Of a DNA stretch of 64,000 bases, positions 11,246-22,144 are shown in pieces. The notes beneath the pieces are model-generated. The model was not told where the DNA came from and ran no database searches. It saw only the letters and a program-made list of their open reading frames with translations. Source of the DNA: Fragilaria crotonensis (Eukaryota; Bacillariophyta; Fragilariophyceae; Fragilariales; Fragilariaceae); NCBI GenBank assembly GCA_022925895.1, contig JAKSYS010000238.1, forward strand, positions 1 through 64,000, in the 5' to 3' direction. The first letter of the stretch is position 1; the number at the start of each line of letters is the position of its first letter. Made by a program: the position numbers and the translations under genes.

Positions 11246-12866
11246 TCAATCATCTAAATCCCATGCCGCCTCAACAAAGGTTGCAGTCATTGCTGCTGGC
11301 ACTGCAGTGTCATTGTCTTGTTCTCCTCCTCGTGCATCTCGTCCATGCACTAGACCTGCCTGACTCATGCAAAACGCCAGTAATTGCTTCTCCATTGCCT
11401 CTGCTTGGGTGCATTGCCTGTCTTCCTGCACAAGGCTGTAAAGTTCATTGAATCGTGCGATTCCCTCATGACTCCACCCACCGTATTTGCAGTGCCCACT
11501 TTTTGTTCGTGTGTATGCTCCTCGCTGTCTAGGTTTCGCTTTCTTCTTTCGTTGTCCTTGCTCTGAATCAGAATCTTCGGCCTCATCAGCAACAGGAGGC
11601 ATGGATTTCCACTTATCAATATAATTTTCAAACATTAGTAACGCAAATGCCTCGTCACTTTTTGTGACAATTCTGCCACGACCACCGGGCTCTCTTGCTT
11701 CCGAAATCAACTGCCTTGTCTTGTGCTTTCCCCAATACCTCCTTCCGCACACGCATTCCAAGTATGTTCCAAAAAACCAATAGAAAGCTTGCAACTCGCG
11801 TTCCGTTGTGGCTCTTCTCAGCTTACAGAGCTCGTCCATTGTGAACAATTCCTCTCCAGTCAATTTAAACTTGGCGATGGTTTCTCGAACAATCTTTCCA
11901 CCCGATTGCTCACAAGAACTTCGTTTGGTGTTCAAGGCTTCATTAAACACGCTCTCGTATAGCATCTGGAAATGACCACGCTGCTGTTCCGGCACATTCT
12001 CATGATCCATCACCAACCTGATTGCCTGTTGAAAACTCGCATCACTGTTTATAAACTTGATCTTCCTGAAGATATCGGATTTGACAAATACTCGTACACG
12101 GTCAGTGACATGTTTTTGCCGATTTTTAATTGACTGCGATCGCGACATCCCGCGTATGTGGAGCGTTTCACCATCAAGTCCCAGAGTTGATGCGGCAGCA
12201 CTTGTTGGTGCTTTGGCAACAACCGCAACCGTTGGGATTTTACTGGCTGTATGACCCGTAGTATACTCGTTGTCCCTACGCCCCCTTGGCCTTTCGTACT
12301 CCTCGTCGCTTGAAGTTGACAAATCCTCCTGATCACAATCCACCACTGCTTCTTCATTTTCATTGTCCACAAGAATGTCATCGTCATCATCTGATGATGA
12401 ATGGTCAGCAGTATGGTAGCTAGTTTCATATTCCTCGTCATCATCAACATCGTCCCTATTGACATAGCGTGGTGGATCTGGTGAATGATTAGCAGCGGAG
12501 TTTTGCTCTTCTTCTTCCTCTTCCTTTACACGTGGTTTTGGATTATGTTTCGTACCCACTGTACGTACCAAAACAATTTCTGCCACCGATGATTTATCGT
12601 CATCCGATGTTTGCTCTTCCTCTTCTTCAGGTGGTGCCGGGTTACGCCTTGTCACCACCCTACGTGCCACCGTCTTCTTCACAAGTTTTGCCACTTTTGC
12701 TGCGCCCTTACTCGATTTGTTGGTAGTATTCGTGCTTACCTGCGGGTTCTTGTTCTTCCTCTTCTTGTCGTCGGTATTAAGTGAATCAGCAGCAGCGGTT
12801 CGCTCATCAATTGGAGCCGCAGCAGTGGTTCCCTCATCATTCTGGTTGGTACTAGTACTTACAACT
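11246..12866 (-). CDS. Tn-1 accessory protein, acidic N-terminus
   Basis: This long frame is open from about 12866 down to the stop at 11246. The first part is rich in Asp, Glu and Ser, with a Lys/Arg patch. A conserved region begins near SIKNRQKHVTDRVR and runs through DELCKLRRATTERELQAFYW, FALLMFENYIDKWK and GGWSHEGIARFNELYSLVQ. Tn-2 has a diverged version of the last blocks at 49403-49772 (WSREGMERFNNL), which argues for constraint. No ATG precedes the body, and possible donor sites (CAGGTAAGC) lie near the 5' end. An upstream exon near 13004-13195 with RKKKRRRQEWRR is therefore plausible. Its function is unknown; the charge pattern and basic patches suggest a nuclear DNA- or chromatin-associated role (inference). 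Confidence 0.65.
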
Positions 12867-12889
12867 TCTTACTTCATTCTCTACCTTTT

Positions 12890-12991
12890 TCATTCGTCTT
12901 GTTCGTACCTTTTCATTCGTCTTGTTCGTACCTTTTCATTCGTCTTGTTCGTACTTTCGTCTTGTTCGTACCTTTTCATTCGTCTTGTTCT
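12890..12991. repeat. 23-bp tandem repeat
   Basis: The unit TTTTCATTCGTCTTGTTCGTA recurs four to five times, one copy shortened. It lies at the 5' side of the accessory gene and, on its strand, contains repeated GGTACG. Confidence 0.8.
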
Positions 12992-13237
12992 TTGGATTCT
13001 GGTTCAGTTGCCTCCTTGCAGTCTTCTGGAACTCCTCCTCAATCGCCGCCACTCTTGTCGCCTTCGCTTCTTTTTACGGGTGCGAGGGACTTGCGACGAG
13101 GAGGAATCATCATCTCCTCCGGTGGACCCTCGTCTTCCGAAGCTGTCTCCTCCGGTGGACCGTTGTCTTTCGTAGCTGGCAATGGACCCATGATGGATGT
13201 ACACAAGAAGGAGAGTGGGAAGTGGTAGTCTTATCAA

Positions 13238-14122
13238 ACTATTAAACTATTGATGAACAGCAAATTCTATGCGATATGTTGCAAGGCTACTATTGCGTGC
13301 TTAGTATGTTTTTGCCTTGTTTGAATGAAGTCGTGCATTGTTGAACAATCTTGTGAACATATCTTTTTGAAATCGCATATATTGACCCTTGTATAGTGAT
13401 TATGTAATTAATCCACCTTAAACTTCAATCTGTATTGTAATATAGTTTGTTTATTGTCAGTTGATGTTTCATAATGTTTCGCGTGACAAGTTACTTCGAC
13501 TAATTTGGGTACTAATCATACTATTCAAGTAACATGTGTTTTGGCATTGTTTCTGTAAATATGGTGCGTCCGTTACATTTTATATCATATTAATCATTAT
13601 AATGTTACATACGTTCTTCCATACGCCACAAATTTTTTCGATACAAAATAATATCACATTAGTACATATTAAATTTTTCTATCTACAATACTTTGGTATA
13701 CTACTCTGCGTAGTACATCTGCATTGTTGTTTATCACATATCGGTCATGTGATAAACACACTCATTTTTACGGCGTAGCTATTTGGTATGCACCGACCAT
13801 GTGCTCGCCACCCTTGCCGTGTGTATTGAGAGTACTTAGAGTGATTTCTGTGCTCCTGAACTTTTTGGGTCAAGTCACATGGTATACATTACCTATAAAA
13901 TGTATGCATTAAAAAATGTACTTAGAGTAAAGTACTCAGAGTAATTTTAAGTCTTCAGTATGTGTCGTACACGCTGTACTACGTCGTTGCCATTCGCAAG
14001 TGTATGGCTTTCTATCACTCACAGTTTGTACACAACCTTTCAAATTGTGTTCTTTGAAGCACTTTGCAAGTAGCTTATCACTGTCGGATCGTTCTCTTGT
14101 GTTGTTGTCGCATCCTTTCCTC
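13238..14122. promoter_or_regulatory. Divergent intergenic region of Tn-1
   Basis: About 0.9 kb of AT-rich sequence separates the minus-strand accessory gene from the plus-strand oxygenase, so it must hold both promoters. It contains a perfect 11-bp-arm hairpin (TGTTTATCACA at 13728-13738, partner at 13748-13758). Near 13835-13955, CTTAGAGT and related short repeats recur. Tn-2 keeps an equivalent divergent spacer. Confidence 0.5.
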
Positions 14123-14235
14123 CTGCCATACAGCGGAGAGTGGAGGTTGTTTCATCCATCACGCGCTCGTTGCACTGCCATACAGCAGTGAGAGGTTCTG
14201 AACAAGACATTTTTTCCTTTTCCTGCCATACAGCG
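14123..14235 (+). promoter_or_regulatory. Three iterated CTGCCATACAGC motifs before the oxygenase
   Basis: CTGCCATACAGC occurs at 14123, 14175 and 14223, the last ending 15 bases before the ATG at 14250. Tn-2 has CTGCCATATAGC three times upstream of its own oxygenase. Iteration plus conservation suggests a binding site for a transcription factor or an element-encoded protein. Confidence 0.6.
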
Positions 14236-14249
14236 GGAAGAGGAATACC

Positions 14250-14768
14250 ATGTCGTCCAATCGACGTGATAGTGATCTGATTGCGAAGTCGAAGAGAACA
14301 TCGCCTTGCCAGGCATCAGTTTTGAGCATGGGATCATCGCCGCGGCTCTCGAACGACGAACAAGACGCCGCTGGAGATGGGGATACTTCGGTTCCAGAGG
14401 GACGTAGTCCACGTGAATATCTGCCGTCCCAAAATCAGGCGATGGCACTCTTGTCTAGGGCTCTGATCCCATCAAAGCGAGGCATTTACTTTGCGCTTTC
14501 AGCAGAGTGTGACGAAGGAAGACAATCGGATTCTTGGTGAGCCCACAATATGCAACACTCCCACCAGATGGATTGCTGATGCTTTTGGATGCGACGAGCC
14601 TTTCCGTCTCCGTGAGATGGGTGACATGTTCCTAGTCATGGAACTATGTCTGATTATCTCGAAGAATTTTACGTCATGGACGTCATTCTTAACCGGCACC
14701 TTCGCCCCAAAAGGAAAACCAGCAAGGAGTTTTCCCCGAATGGGAAGTCTGACAAGGATGACAACAAC

Positions 14769-14863
<95 letters not shown>

Positions 14864-16674
14864 CGTTAACATGAACGATGTCACTGACGATCCATATGGA
14901 GGCGACGACAATGATTGCTTGTTTGCGGGTAAGGGCGGGGATAAGAATAATAGTAAACTTCCCGTTGATCCGGACAAAGTTGTAACGGTCTGGTGTTACA
15001 AACCTGAGGACCTCAACGATGCATTCGATTACAAGTTCAGGACAATGATTCTGTTTATGCCTCAGTGTGGCGTGTTTTACTGTGCACGGGAGCGCCGCAA
15101 AGGTGATGCGGGGGTTGCAAAGTCACTCATTCCTCTCGACATGAGCTGGCTGCGCATGAAGAGAACGGTGACGCCGCTATCCAGCAGTGGTGTTACAGGA
15201 GTTGCCGAAGTCACGTACACATTTGGCAAGGATGGCTACGTGAAAAGGTTTTCGGATACCCGATGGTCTGCAAAGTACTATCGCGACTTCAACCGTGTGT
15301 CGGCTTGGAGGATTTCACTCCACAAAACAATTGCACGACGACAGAATCGCATAATCTATAGGGCAGTACAGTGTCATGACAGTGATGGTCCCATGCTGCC
15401 ACCGGACATTTTCAACGGCCAGGATATTGGCTGTTGGCCGCAAGGTGTTTTGAAGGCTGAGTATAACCGCCGTCTGGCGAGGTCCAACAGTGCGAGGATG
15501 AATGGCCGCCACTATGCCATGGGTTGCCACCACTTTAGGCTCCCTGAACAGTGTTGGATCATCGATCCAGCACTCGATCACTACGTGGATGTTTGGATTG
15601 ATGTTGACACTGTGGGTCATTGTGCTGATCGGCAGTCGGTGGTTATGATCAGGAACCTGATGGTCGTTGATGGCGAAGCCGACCGACAATCTGCTATGTA
15701 TCGTGACGAATGGGACCACCACACGCACCTACTTGGGGCATTGAACCACATCACATTCCACAACACTGTGTTGAACCGTCGACTGGGAAAGGGTGGGAGT
15801 GTGAGGTCTAAAGGTGGTGATGTTGGCACAATGCACGCCATTGGTACTGGCTTTGACTTTAATGGTGCGATGCGTCCCTATGCTTCGAATCTGATGGTTC
15901 CCGAGCGCCTTCTGCGAAATATGGTCCTTTGTTTGGCACGATGTGGGGAAGTTTTCTTCCCTCAGGTGCTGGCTGTGATGAGGGACACGGAATCCGATAC
16001 TGGTCTCCAGCCTATCTCACCAATGGAAGGTGACCCCCATAAAAAACGTAGCGCAGGATTTACTATTGACATGAGTGTCAACCTTGGTAATTCGTCGCAC
16101 TTCGACGTGCACGACGCTTCACAAGGCTACAGTGTTTGGACGGAAGAGATTCCCGGCTGTGGTGCCAACTGGTATTTTGTTCTGCCGAACGTCCACGGCA
16201 AACGGGCACCCCGGCGGGGGGCACATGGAGAGCAATTGGAGGGGAAACCTTTCGCTGGCCTGGCTATTAAACTTGGACATGGTGTGGCAATCAGTTGGGA
16301 TGGTCGTGTAATCAGACACTGTACGTCGATCTCCCAGCCTGACGGACTCAGCGGTGGAAAAGTTGGTTTCGATCGCAAGAAGTTTGGTAACAAGCTGTAT
16401 GGAACGTTCACCGCCGCGAAGGAAAGGTAGTGAAGGCAGGAGAGCGCAGTGTCAGGCAAGCAACAAGTTGGGTGTTGTTGATTCTTGCGAGAAAGAAGTT
16501 GGCGATCATCAGAATGGAGACAGTAGCGTTCGTGGTGGCCATGACGAGGATGGTGCCGACAATGCGCATGAGCAGCATGATCCACAAGCGCATGCACCAG
16601 AGGCCAAGGGCGGGGCCTTGTCACAACAAGAGAACATTGATAACTACAGGATTCCAAAGAAGAGGCGTACATGA
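14250..16674 (+). CDS. Putative 2OG-Fe(II) dioxygenase carried by Tn-1
   Basis: A continuous 594-codon frame runs 14646-16430. It has a long poly-Asp run, then conserved blocks shared with the Tn-2 copy: QCHDSDGP, NGRHYA, SHFDVHDASQGYSVWTEE, NWYFVLPNVHG and HGVAISWDGR-IRHCTS. The HxD at 16098-16106 and the distal His at 16317-16319 fit the iron ligands of the double-stranded beta-helix dioxygenase fold. The product is thus likely an oxygenase; DNA modification of the TET/JBP sort is inference by analogy. Homology to Tn-2 extends upstream to the ATG at 14250 through two frame slips (near 14500 and 14640). It also continues downstream in another frame to 16674, ending with a PKKRRT nuclear-signal-like tail. 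It is divergent from the accessory gene and convergent with the transposase. Confidence 0.6.
14769..14861 (+). repeat. (GAT)31 microsatellite encoding poly-Asp
   Basis: This is a pure GAT run of about 31 units inside the oxygenase frame. The matching position of the Tn-2 copy has only a short acidic stretch (NDDDVAEPDPD), so the run is a recent expansion. Confidence 0.9.
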
Positions 16675-16758
16675 CGAAGTCCGCCACTTACTACTACAGG
16701 ATGATCGCAGGCTTCGAAATGTCATTCATGAATAAATGCTTGTCTATTGTTGGATTCT

Positions 16759-19700
16759 TTAGTACCTCCTACGCTTCTTCTTGTTCGCGTAAGGTTGCAC
16801 CACTACCCCATCAGAATCTTCTTTGTTGTGGACGCTGTCATATTCATCATTGGCACCATCCTCCTCCTCGTTGTCGCCATCACCTTCGTCATCAACATCA
16901 CCTTCTTTGTCATCAACATCATCTTCGTCGTCATCAACATCATCTTCGTCGTCAACATCATCTTCATCATCAACATCATCTTCGTCGTCACCATCATCTT
17001 TGTCATCAACATCATCTTCATCATCAACATCATCTTCGTTGTCAACATCATCTTCGTCGTCAACATCCTCTTCATCATCAACATTGTCTTCATCGTCAAC
17101 CTCTTCCTCCTCGTAGTCACTTTCTAACGAAGGTGAATCTCGCGATTCATGACACTTGTTGATCATCGAGTCCCATGACGTTACCCATTCGTCTTTCCTC
17201 CGGAAAAGGAAAGGTAATACTCCTCCGCTCCGACATCGCGAATGCCTATGGTTGGTGCGACAAGGTTGTTGACGTTAACCATGAACAATGTTGGCTTTGA
17301 TTTCGCATCCTTGCGATTTAGTTTGTAACGACCTATCATTGTGTTGGAGAATTCCCTCACTTCCTCGTCGATTGCATCAAAGGAGTGTATGAGAGCGTAC
17401 ACTCCTGCTTCTTTTATTGATGGCTGTCCCGATTCTTGAAGGGCAATCCGTGCACCTCAGGGCAAGTGACGAAGGTCAACAAAGGTGTGGATAAATGCCG
17501 GTAGTGGATATTGGAAGCCGTGCCACTCAACCATTGCATGGTCATTCCAAGGTTTGCCATCGTATATGCTTGGATGTGCACGATACTTATGCCCATTGAC
17601 GCAAATGAACTCTGTGAAGCATGGAAGCTTCCCATCGGTCAAAAAGGGCAGCAAACAATGTTGCCCAAGGAAATGCATTGCACTGCGAGACAAGGAGTCG
17701 CCACCAGGATTGTCTGTGGGATACGTCCGATTCCAGCGGAAGCTAGGGCTTGGATCCCCAACCCTCCGTGAGATTGTGAATTGTCGGCCAGACATTGTTG
17801 GAAGTGCATCGTCTTCACCGGACTTTCCAGCAGCAGTCGCAAAGAACTACCGCCCTTGTGAATGATATCCTGCTGCATGTCTTGCCATGCGGAGGCAATA
17901 GCAAGGTTTTCGATGTACCTGTGTGCCGCCTGCCTTGTGAATGTCTTCGCACGTTTTGGGTGTTCCTTGCCGTGATCTTTGATAGAGGTATGTGTGCTGA
18001 TTCGGCATAGGCACTATTAACGTTCTCAGGAACCCCATGATCGAGGATGTCTTCGCTGAGGTGTAGGACCAAGTGGGTCTTGATAGTGTTATTGCCCATT
18101 CCACTCGCTCTCGGTGAGACACTTGCCATTTGACGCATCAGCCACTGCACTGCACAATGTGATTTTGTGACTTGCGCTTTTGAAATGGTGGATTGCTTCA
18201 TCCATTGGTGCCACTGGAGGAGGGATGATACAACGAGTATCCAATCCGCAAGATGTGCCTCGTTGCTCAGCCTTTGTAGTTCTGGGTCCTTAACTTTCAA
18301 CTTCTTTGGGTCCTTGACTTTCGACTTGTTCTTCGACTTCTTTGCACCGTTTTTGGGTGGCAGGGGCGGTGTGAATATTTGTCTGAATCTGGTTGTGTGC
18401 ATTGCAAACAACTTCACCAACAGGCATCCTGTTATCTCGTGCCCCATCAAATTGGTGCCGGAAGAAAATCCTTTTGGGAAGTTCATTCTTGGGAGATCGC
18501 GGTCGCTGTGTCGTGACAATCGCCCACCAATGGAAGCACACAGTCGATCATAATATTTCAGGGACAAGGAGTCGCGACCGCCTGCTTGAGCTGCGAACGC
18601 TTCGAGACAGTATTTAAACCAGCCCAAGGAAATGAGGTGCAACATCTCACCAGGACACGCCCCAAATATTCCCCTCTTATTATGGAGACCAAAACGAACC
18701 TTGTCAAAGCCGTTGACCAGATAGTTCTGCGACATTGCTTTCAGCCCTTCCAAATCACCCGATCTGACCAGCTTGTTGATAGCAGCTGGATTCCTGTGGC
18801 GATACTTCGCCTTTGAGTATCCAGATTCAAGGGTGGGACATTCGCACACGCGACAAAGTTGCTTAACGGAGCTGAAGCGAGCTGTATAATGCCCACATAG
18901 ACGATCATGGCCCTCAGTATCGCCAATTATGAATGGGATGTAAGGATGCAGTACAATGGGATAAACCTTCCCATCGTAATGTAACATCCAATTGAATCCC
19001 TTGCGTTGCAAGTCAAGGAAGCCGGATTCTTCGAGGATGAACTTGATCTGCATGTGCATCTCGTTAAGGATGTAAGTGGACCAGCTCACATTGGGAATAG
19101 ACTTCAGTGCAACTTGACCAATAACAGTGCCGTCAGGAACATCGGCAGCCATGGTGGGAGCAAACCCAGACTTTCTACCTTTTTTTGCTTGTCGGCTTGT
19201 GTGCTGGAAATTGGCATATATAGCCAAGGATTCGCATTGCGCTATGCTGCGATCGAACACCATGCTTGAGAAGGCCATGAGATATAGTCATGGGTTCCAT
19301 CTGCATCCGACCATATGTGTCTACTTGTGTCTTGTCCATTGCTACGACTGTTGGTAAAATCATGTCGACACCCTTTTTCTTGACAAGTTCTTTGTACGTC
19401 CTGCGGTAACAACGACCTGTATTGATGTCTCCAATGTCACCAGACTTTGAGGGTTCAACAAAAGGATCCTTATGTTCATGAAACAAATAGTTTTCGTCGC
19501 GATTCAGAAGAGGGCACGAGAGGAGAGATGCGAAGACTTGAGAGGCATCAAAATACACCATGGATACGATCCTCTTTGAATAAGGCAGATAGAGCTGCTT
19601 CTCCTTTGGTATTAATCCCTTCATGTTGTACCTGCAATACAACTTTTGTACAACCTTCTCGGGATGGTTGGCAGTCCACCTGGAATATATGTCCATTACT

Positions 19701-20354
19701 GTTGGCTTGAGCTGACCAATTAAGAATACGAGTAAATGCATTGAGAGGTGCATTTAGCTCCTTGAAGGTGTAGCAATTCAATATGGACCTTTTCCTCTCG
19801 AGAGAATCGGTCGAGGCCAAGTGGATTTGAACGCAACTCAAGCAGTTCCTCATACAGTTTCAGCACACATCGATCGGGTGCCCCTTCTCCGTCAACGTGA
19901 GGATCTTCTCCTCATTGTTCCAAGGAAGTGCATCATCTAATGATGGGAATCCATCCTCGCGATCATCTTCAATCTTACCATCCTCGAAACAACGCTCTTT
20001 GCTAGTCCTGGCTATACCTGATGATGCGTCCACTTTTGACGATTGCACGTTCGTCTTTCGAGTCAATGCTGGACCATTTGCCGGCTTCCTTGTCGAAGAA
20101 AGATTCCCAGAAAGTGGATGAGTCACAGATGACAAATCATTTGATGAAAGCCGTCCGCTTCTCCTTAGTGGTGAGGATTGTGTTGCCGCATCATTGTTAC
20201 GAAGAACACTACCAGAAATGAACTCGTGGCATGTTGTGTAGAGCTGCTCGCAAATGGGACTCTGAGCAATGTGAGTTGAAAGCCTCTTGAACAATCGATG
20301 ACAACCAGCACATCGCGAAGAAGAGGTAATACCACTAGTTGAGCCTGATGCCAT
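16759..20354 (-). CDS. Plavaka/CACTA-like transposase of Tn-1
   Basis: It starts at ATG 20354-20352 (MASGSTSG), with a small zinc-finger-like segment (CAGCHRLF, then H and C). Central blocks are MDKTQVDTYGRMQMEP near 19300 and FIIGDTEGHDRLCGHYTAR followed by CRVCECPT near 18850. KRGIFGACPGEMLHLISLG lies near 18640, and SAYAESAHIPLSKITARNTQ near 17960. The C-terminus has RAHPSIYDGKPWNDHAMVEW near 17540 and RRKDEWVTSWDSMI near 17180, then an acidic tail of DDVDDED repeats (16837-17121). These match the order of Plavaka-type transposases. The blocks occupy several frames; most joins look like single-base slips rather than introns, so the copy may be inactive or mis-assembled. Confidence 0.7.
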
Positions 20355-20862
20355 TTTCAAGAAACAATTTTAGAAACAAGCTGTGAGATTTTGCATGTGC
20401 ACAAAAATGCTGTAAAATGAAACAAATGCCTTGAAGATATAAAATAAGAATTGCGACGAGTAAAGAAACCACTTGGCAGGAATTCACAATTCTATTTCAA
20501 TAGCCTCGAGGAAAATGGTAAGAAAACGAAAGATGTTTTCGAAGATGCGGGAAAATGTTGAGGCTTTGAATCGACAATTGAGTAATCGAAATCAAACAAT
20601 TTTATGAAAGAACTCAATGTTGTTAAGAAATCATCCACTGTTGTTTTGATCATCATAATTGTGATAAACTGAACAAAATTTTCTTCTATTTGTTATAATT
20701 ACAACACGAATGCTATGCATCCAATAGATGTTCGTTAAGACAAACATTAAAGTGTCAGAGACTTACAAAAGACGCCGTATTAATGTATGAAACCGCCATA
20801 AAATAATACGTATTAAACAAATATTGTGAATATGCAACAAATTTCCCAATAAAAAATGACAA
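20355..20862. other. Tn-1 right subterminal region
   Basis: About 500 bp of AT-rich, non-coding sequence lies between the transposase start and the right inverted repeat. It should contain the transposase promoter and binding sites; no clear repeat was identified. Confidence 0.5.
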
Positions 20863-20887
20863 CCTAAACAAAACGTACCTTCTGATG
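20863..20887 (-). repeat. Right terminal inverted repeat of Tn-1
   Basis: It is the inverted partner of 10856-10880, ends ACCTTCTGATG, and is followed by TA and the resumed LINE-1 ORF1. Confidence 0.85.
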
Positions 20888-20889
20888 TA

Positions 20890-21905
20890 AGATGCGCACA
20901 CGTCACCCCGAAGCTTTCGAAAGATTTATCAAAGCACAAACTCAGATGATCGCTACAAACTATGTAATCATCTTGAATCATATGATATCGGTCCAGACGC
21001 AATGCATTACTTGTCTGATCGAATTTCGGCCATTCCAGGAATCTTGTCTCTATTGCCATGCGCATCAGTCAACGAAGATGGCAGATACAAAGTCCTCGTT
21101 CATCAAAAGAACTATCACAAAGTCCGAGACCATCTCAAGGATGTCATTCCCAAATGGTACGACGAGTTTGTTGAACCAGACGCCAAAGCCCCAGAGCATA
21201 GATACCCCGGACCTCCAGAAGTTTCACCCATCGAATCAGACGGCGACTCGCAAGGCGATCAATCATACTTAACCATTAGCATCAACACAGCAATGTCCAT
21301 CGGATCCAATTTGTCAACCGACAGCCCACCAATCTTCGTTTATCCAAAACAACAACAAAGCTCGACGGATAACTCGACATTCGGAGGCCAAGCCATGTCA
21401 TCACTCAACGGAAGATCTTGGGCAGAAACTGCACGCGGCTCTCGAGCACATTCATCAACTGATTTCAAGTCATCGGAAGAATCGGACATTCAGAGGACGT
21501 TGAAGAAGGATTTAGAAATCAGCCGCGAAGAGGTGGCGCAACTCAAAGAGACTGGCAAAAATTGAAGAAATCAGAACTCAAGAACAAGCACGCATTGAGG
21601 AGAAGGTTAAGGAACAAGTGGAAAGAGAACGTGAAGCAATTGACGAGAAGGTTAAACAACAAGTGGCACTAGCTCTACAAGAGCAATTCTCGACTTTCAC
21701 ACAACAAATGACCACTATGTTTGCTCAAATGATGTCCACACAACACCACGACCAAAGCCTAGGAAAGAGATCGGCTACCCAGATTCAAGATGCAACAACC
21801 GAGGAGAAGACGCTCATGAGACATTTCGAGGTGACGACTCCATCAAACGACGAGACAACAAAAAACACCAACAAAAACCCCAACAAAAGAACTGACCGAA
21901 AGTAG
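20890..21905 (+). pseudogene. LINE-1 ORF1, second part
   Basis: It resumes directly after Tn-1 (KMRTRHPEAFERFIKAQTQ) and shifts phase once near 20975. It then runs as YKVLVHQKNYHKVRDHLK through a Ser-rich stretch. After another slip at about 21560 it ends in a charged helical segment (EKVKEQVEREREAIDEKVKQ), a probable coiled coil, followed by a basic tail stopping at 21905. This is the layout of a LINE ORF1 protein. Confidence 0.6.
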
Positions 21906-22144
21906 CGGAATGTGGAATACACCTGACTACCTCGAGGAGATTGCTTCGCAATCTGAGTGGTCGACAAGAAGTCCACCACCTACAAAAGAAAAGTTTACGA
22001 ACGAGTCGGCCCTAAAGGAACAGGAGACAAAAATCAGATGTCGGAGTCAGAAGACGACGACATTAACAAGCAAGGCTCTAGAATTGAGAGCACCAACAAG
22101 TCCTTGGCCCATATCATGGAACTCGAGGCACATACTAGGACAAA

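Larger units (their letters stand above)
10856..20887. mobile_element. Tn-1: Plavaka/CACTA-like DNA transposon with three-gene cassette
   Basis: The ends are 25-bp inverted repeats: CATCAGAAGGTGCGTATTG at 10856 and its partner ending 20887, with two mismatches. They are flanked by TA on both sides (10854-10855 and 20888-20889). Excising the element with one TA restores the LINE-1 ORF1 frame, which confirms the boundaries. Inside are an accessory gene on the minus strand, a putative 2OG oxygenase on the plus strand and a transposase on the minus strand, with AT-rich subterminal stretches of about 390 and 500 bp. There is no capsid, DNA polymerase or integrase. Superfamily assignment rests on transposase motifs and is tentative. 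Confidence 0.85.

Noticed and set aside
12717-13245. Plus-strand hydrophobic frames that look like a small membrane protein
   Set aside because: They arise from the 23-bp tandem repeat and lie antisense to the 5' part of the accessory gene.
14669-14977. Minus-strand poly-Ser frame opposite the GAT run
   Set aside because: It is the antisense reading of the microsatellite in the oxygenase gene and has no independent support.
16671-17162. Plus-strand His/Leu- and Ile/Val-rich frames that look like membrane or metal-binding proteins
   Set aside because: They are shadow frames of the acidic DDVDDED repeats at the transposase C-terminus on the other strand.
10856-20887. A Polinton or virus-derived element because of the 10-kb size
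   Set aside because: No protein-primed DNA polymerase, packaging ATPase, capsid or retroviral-type integrase is present, and a Plavaka-like transposase with TA target sites explains it.
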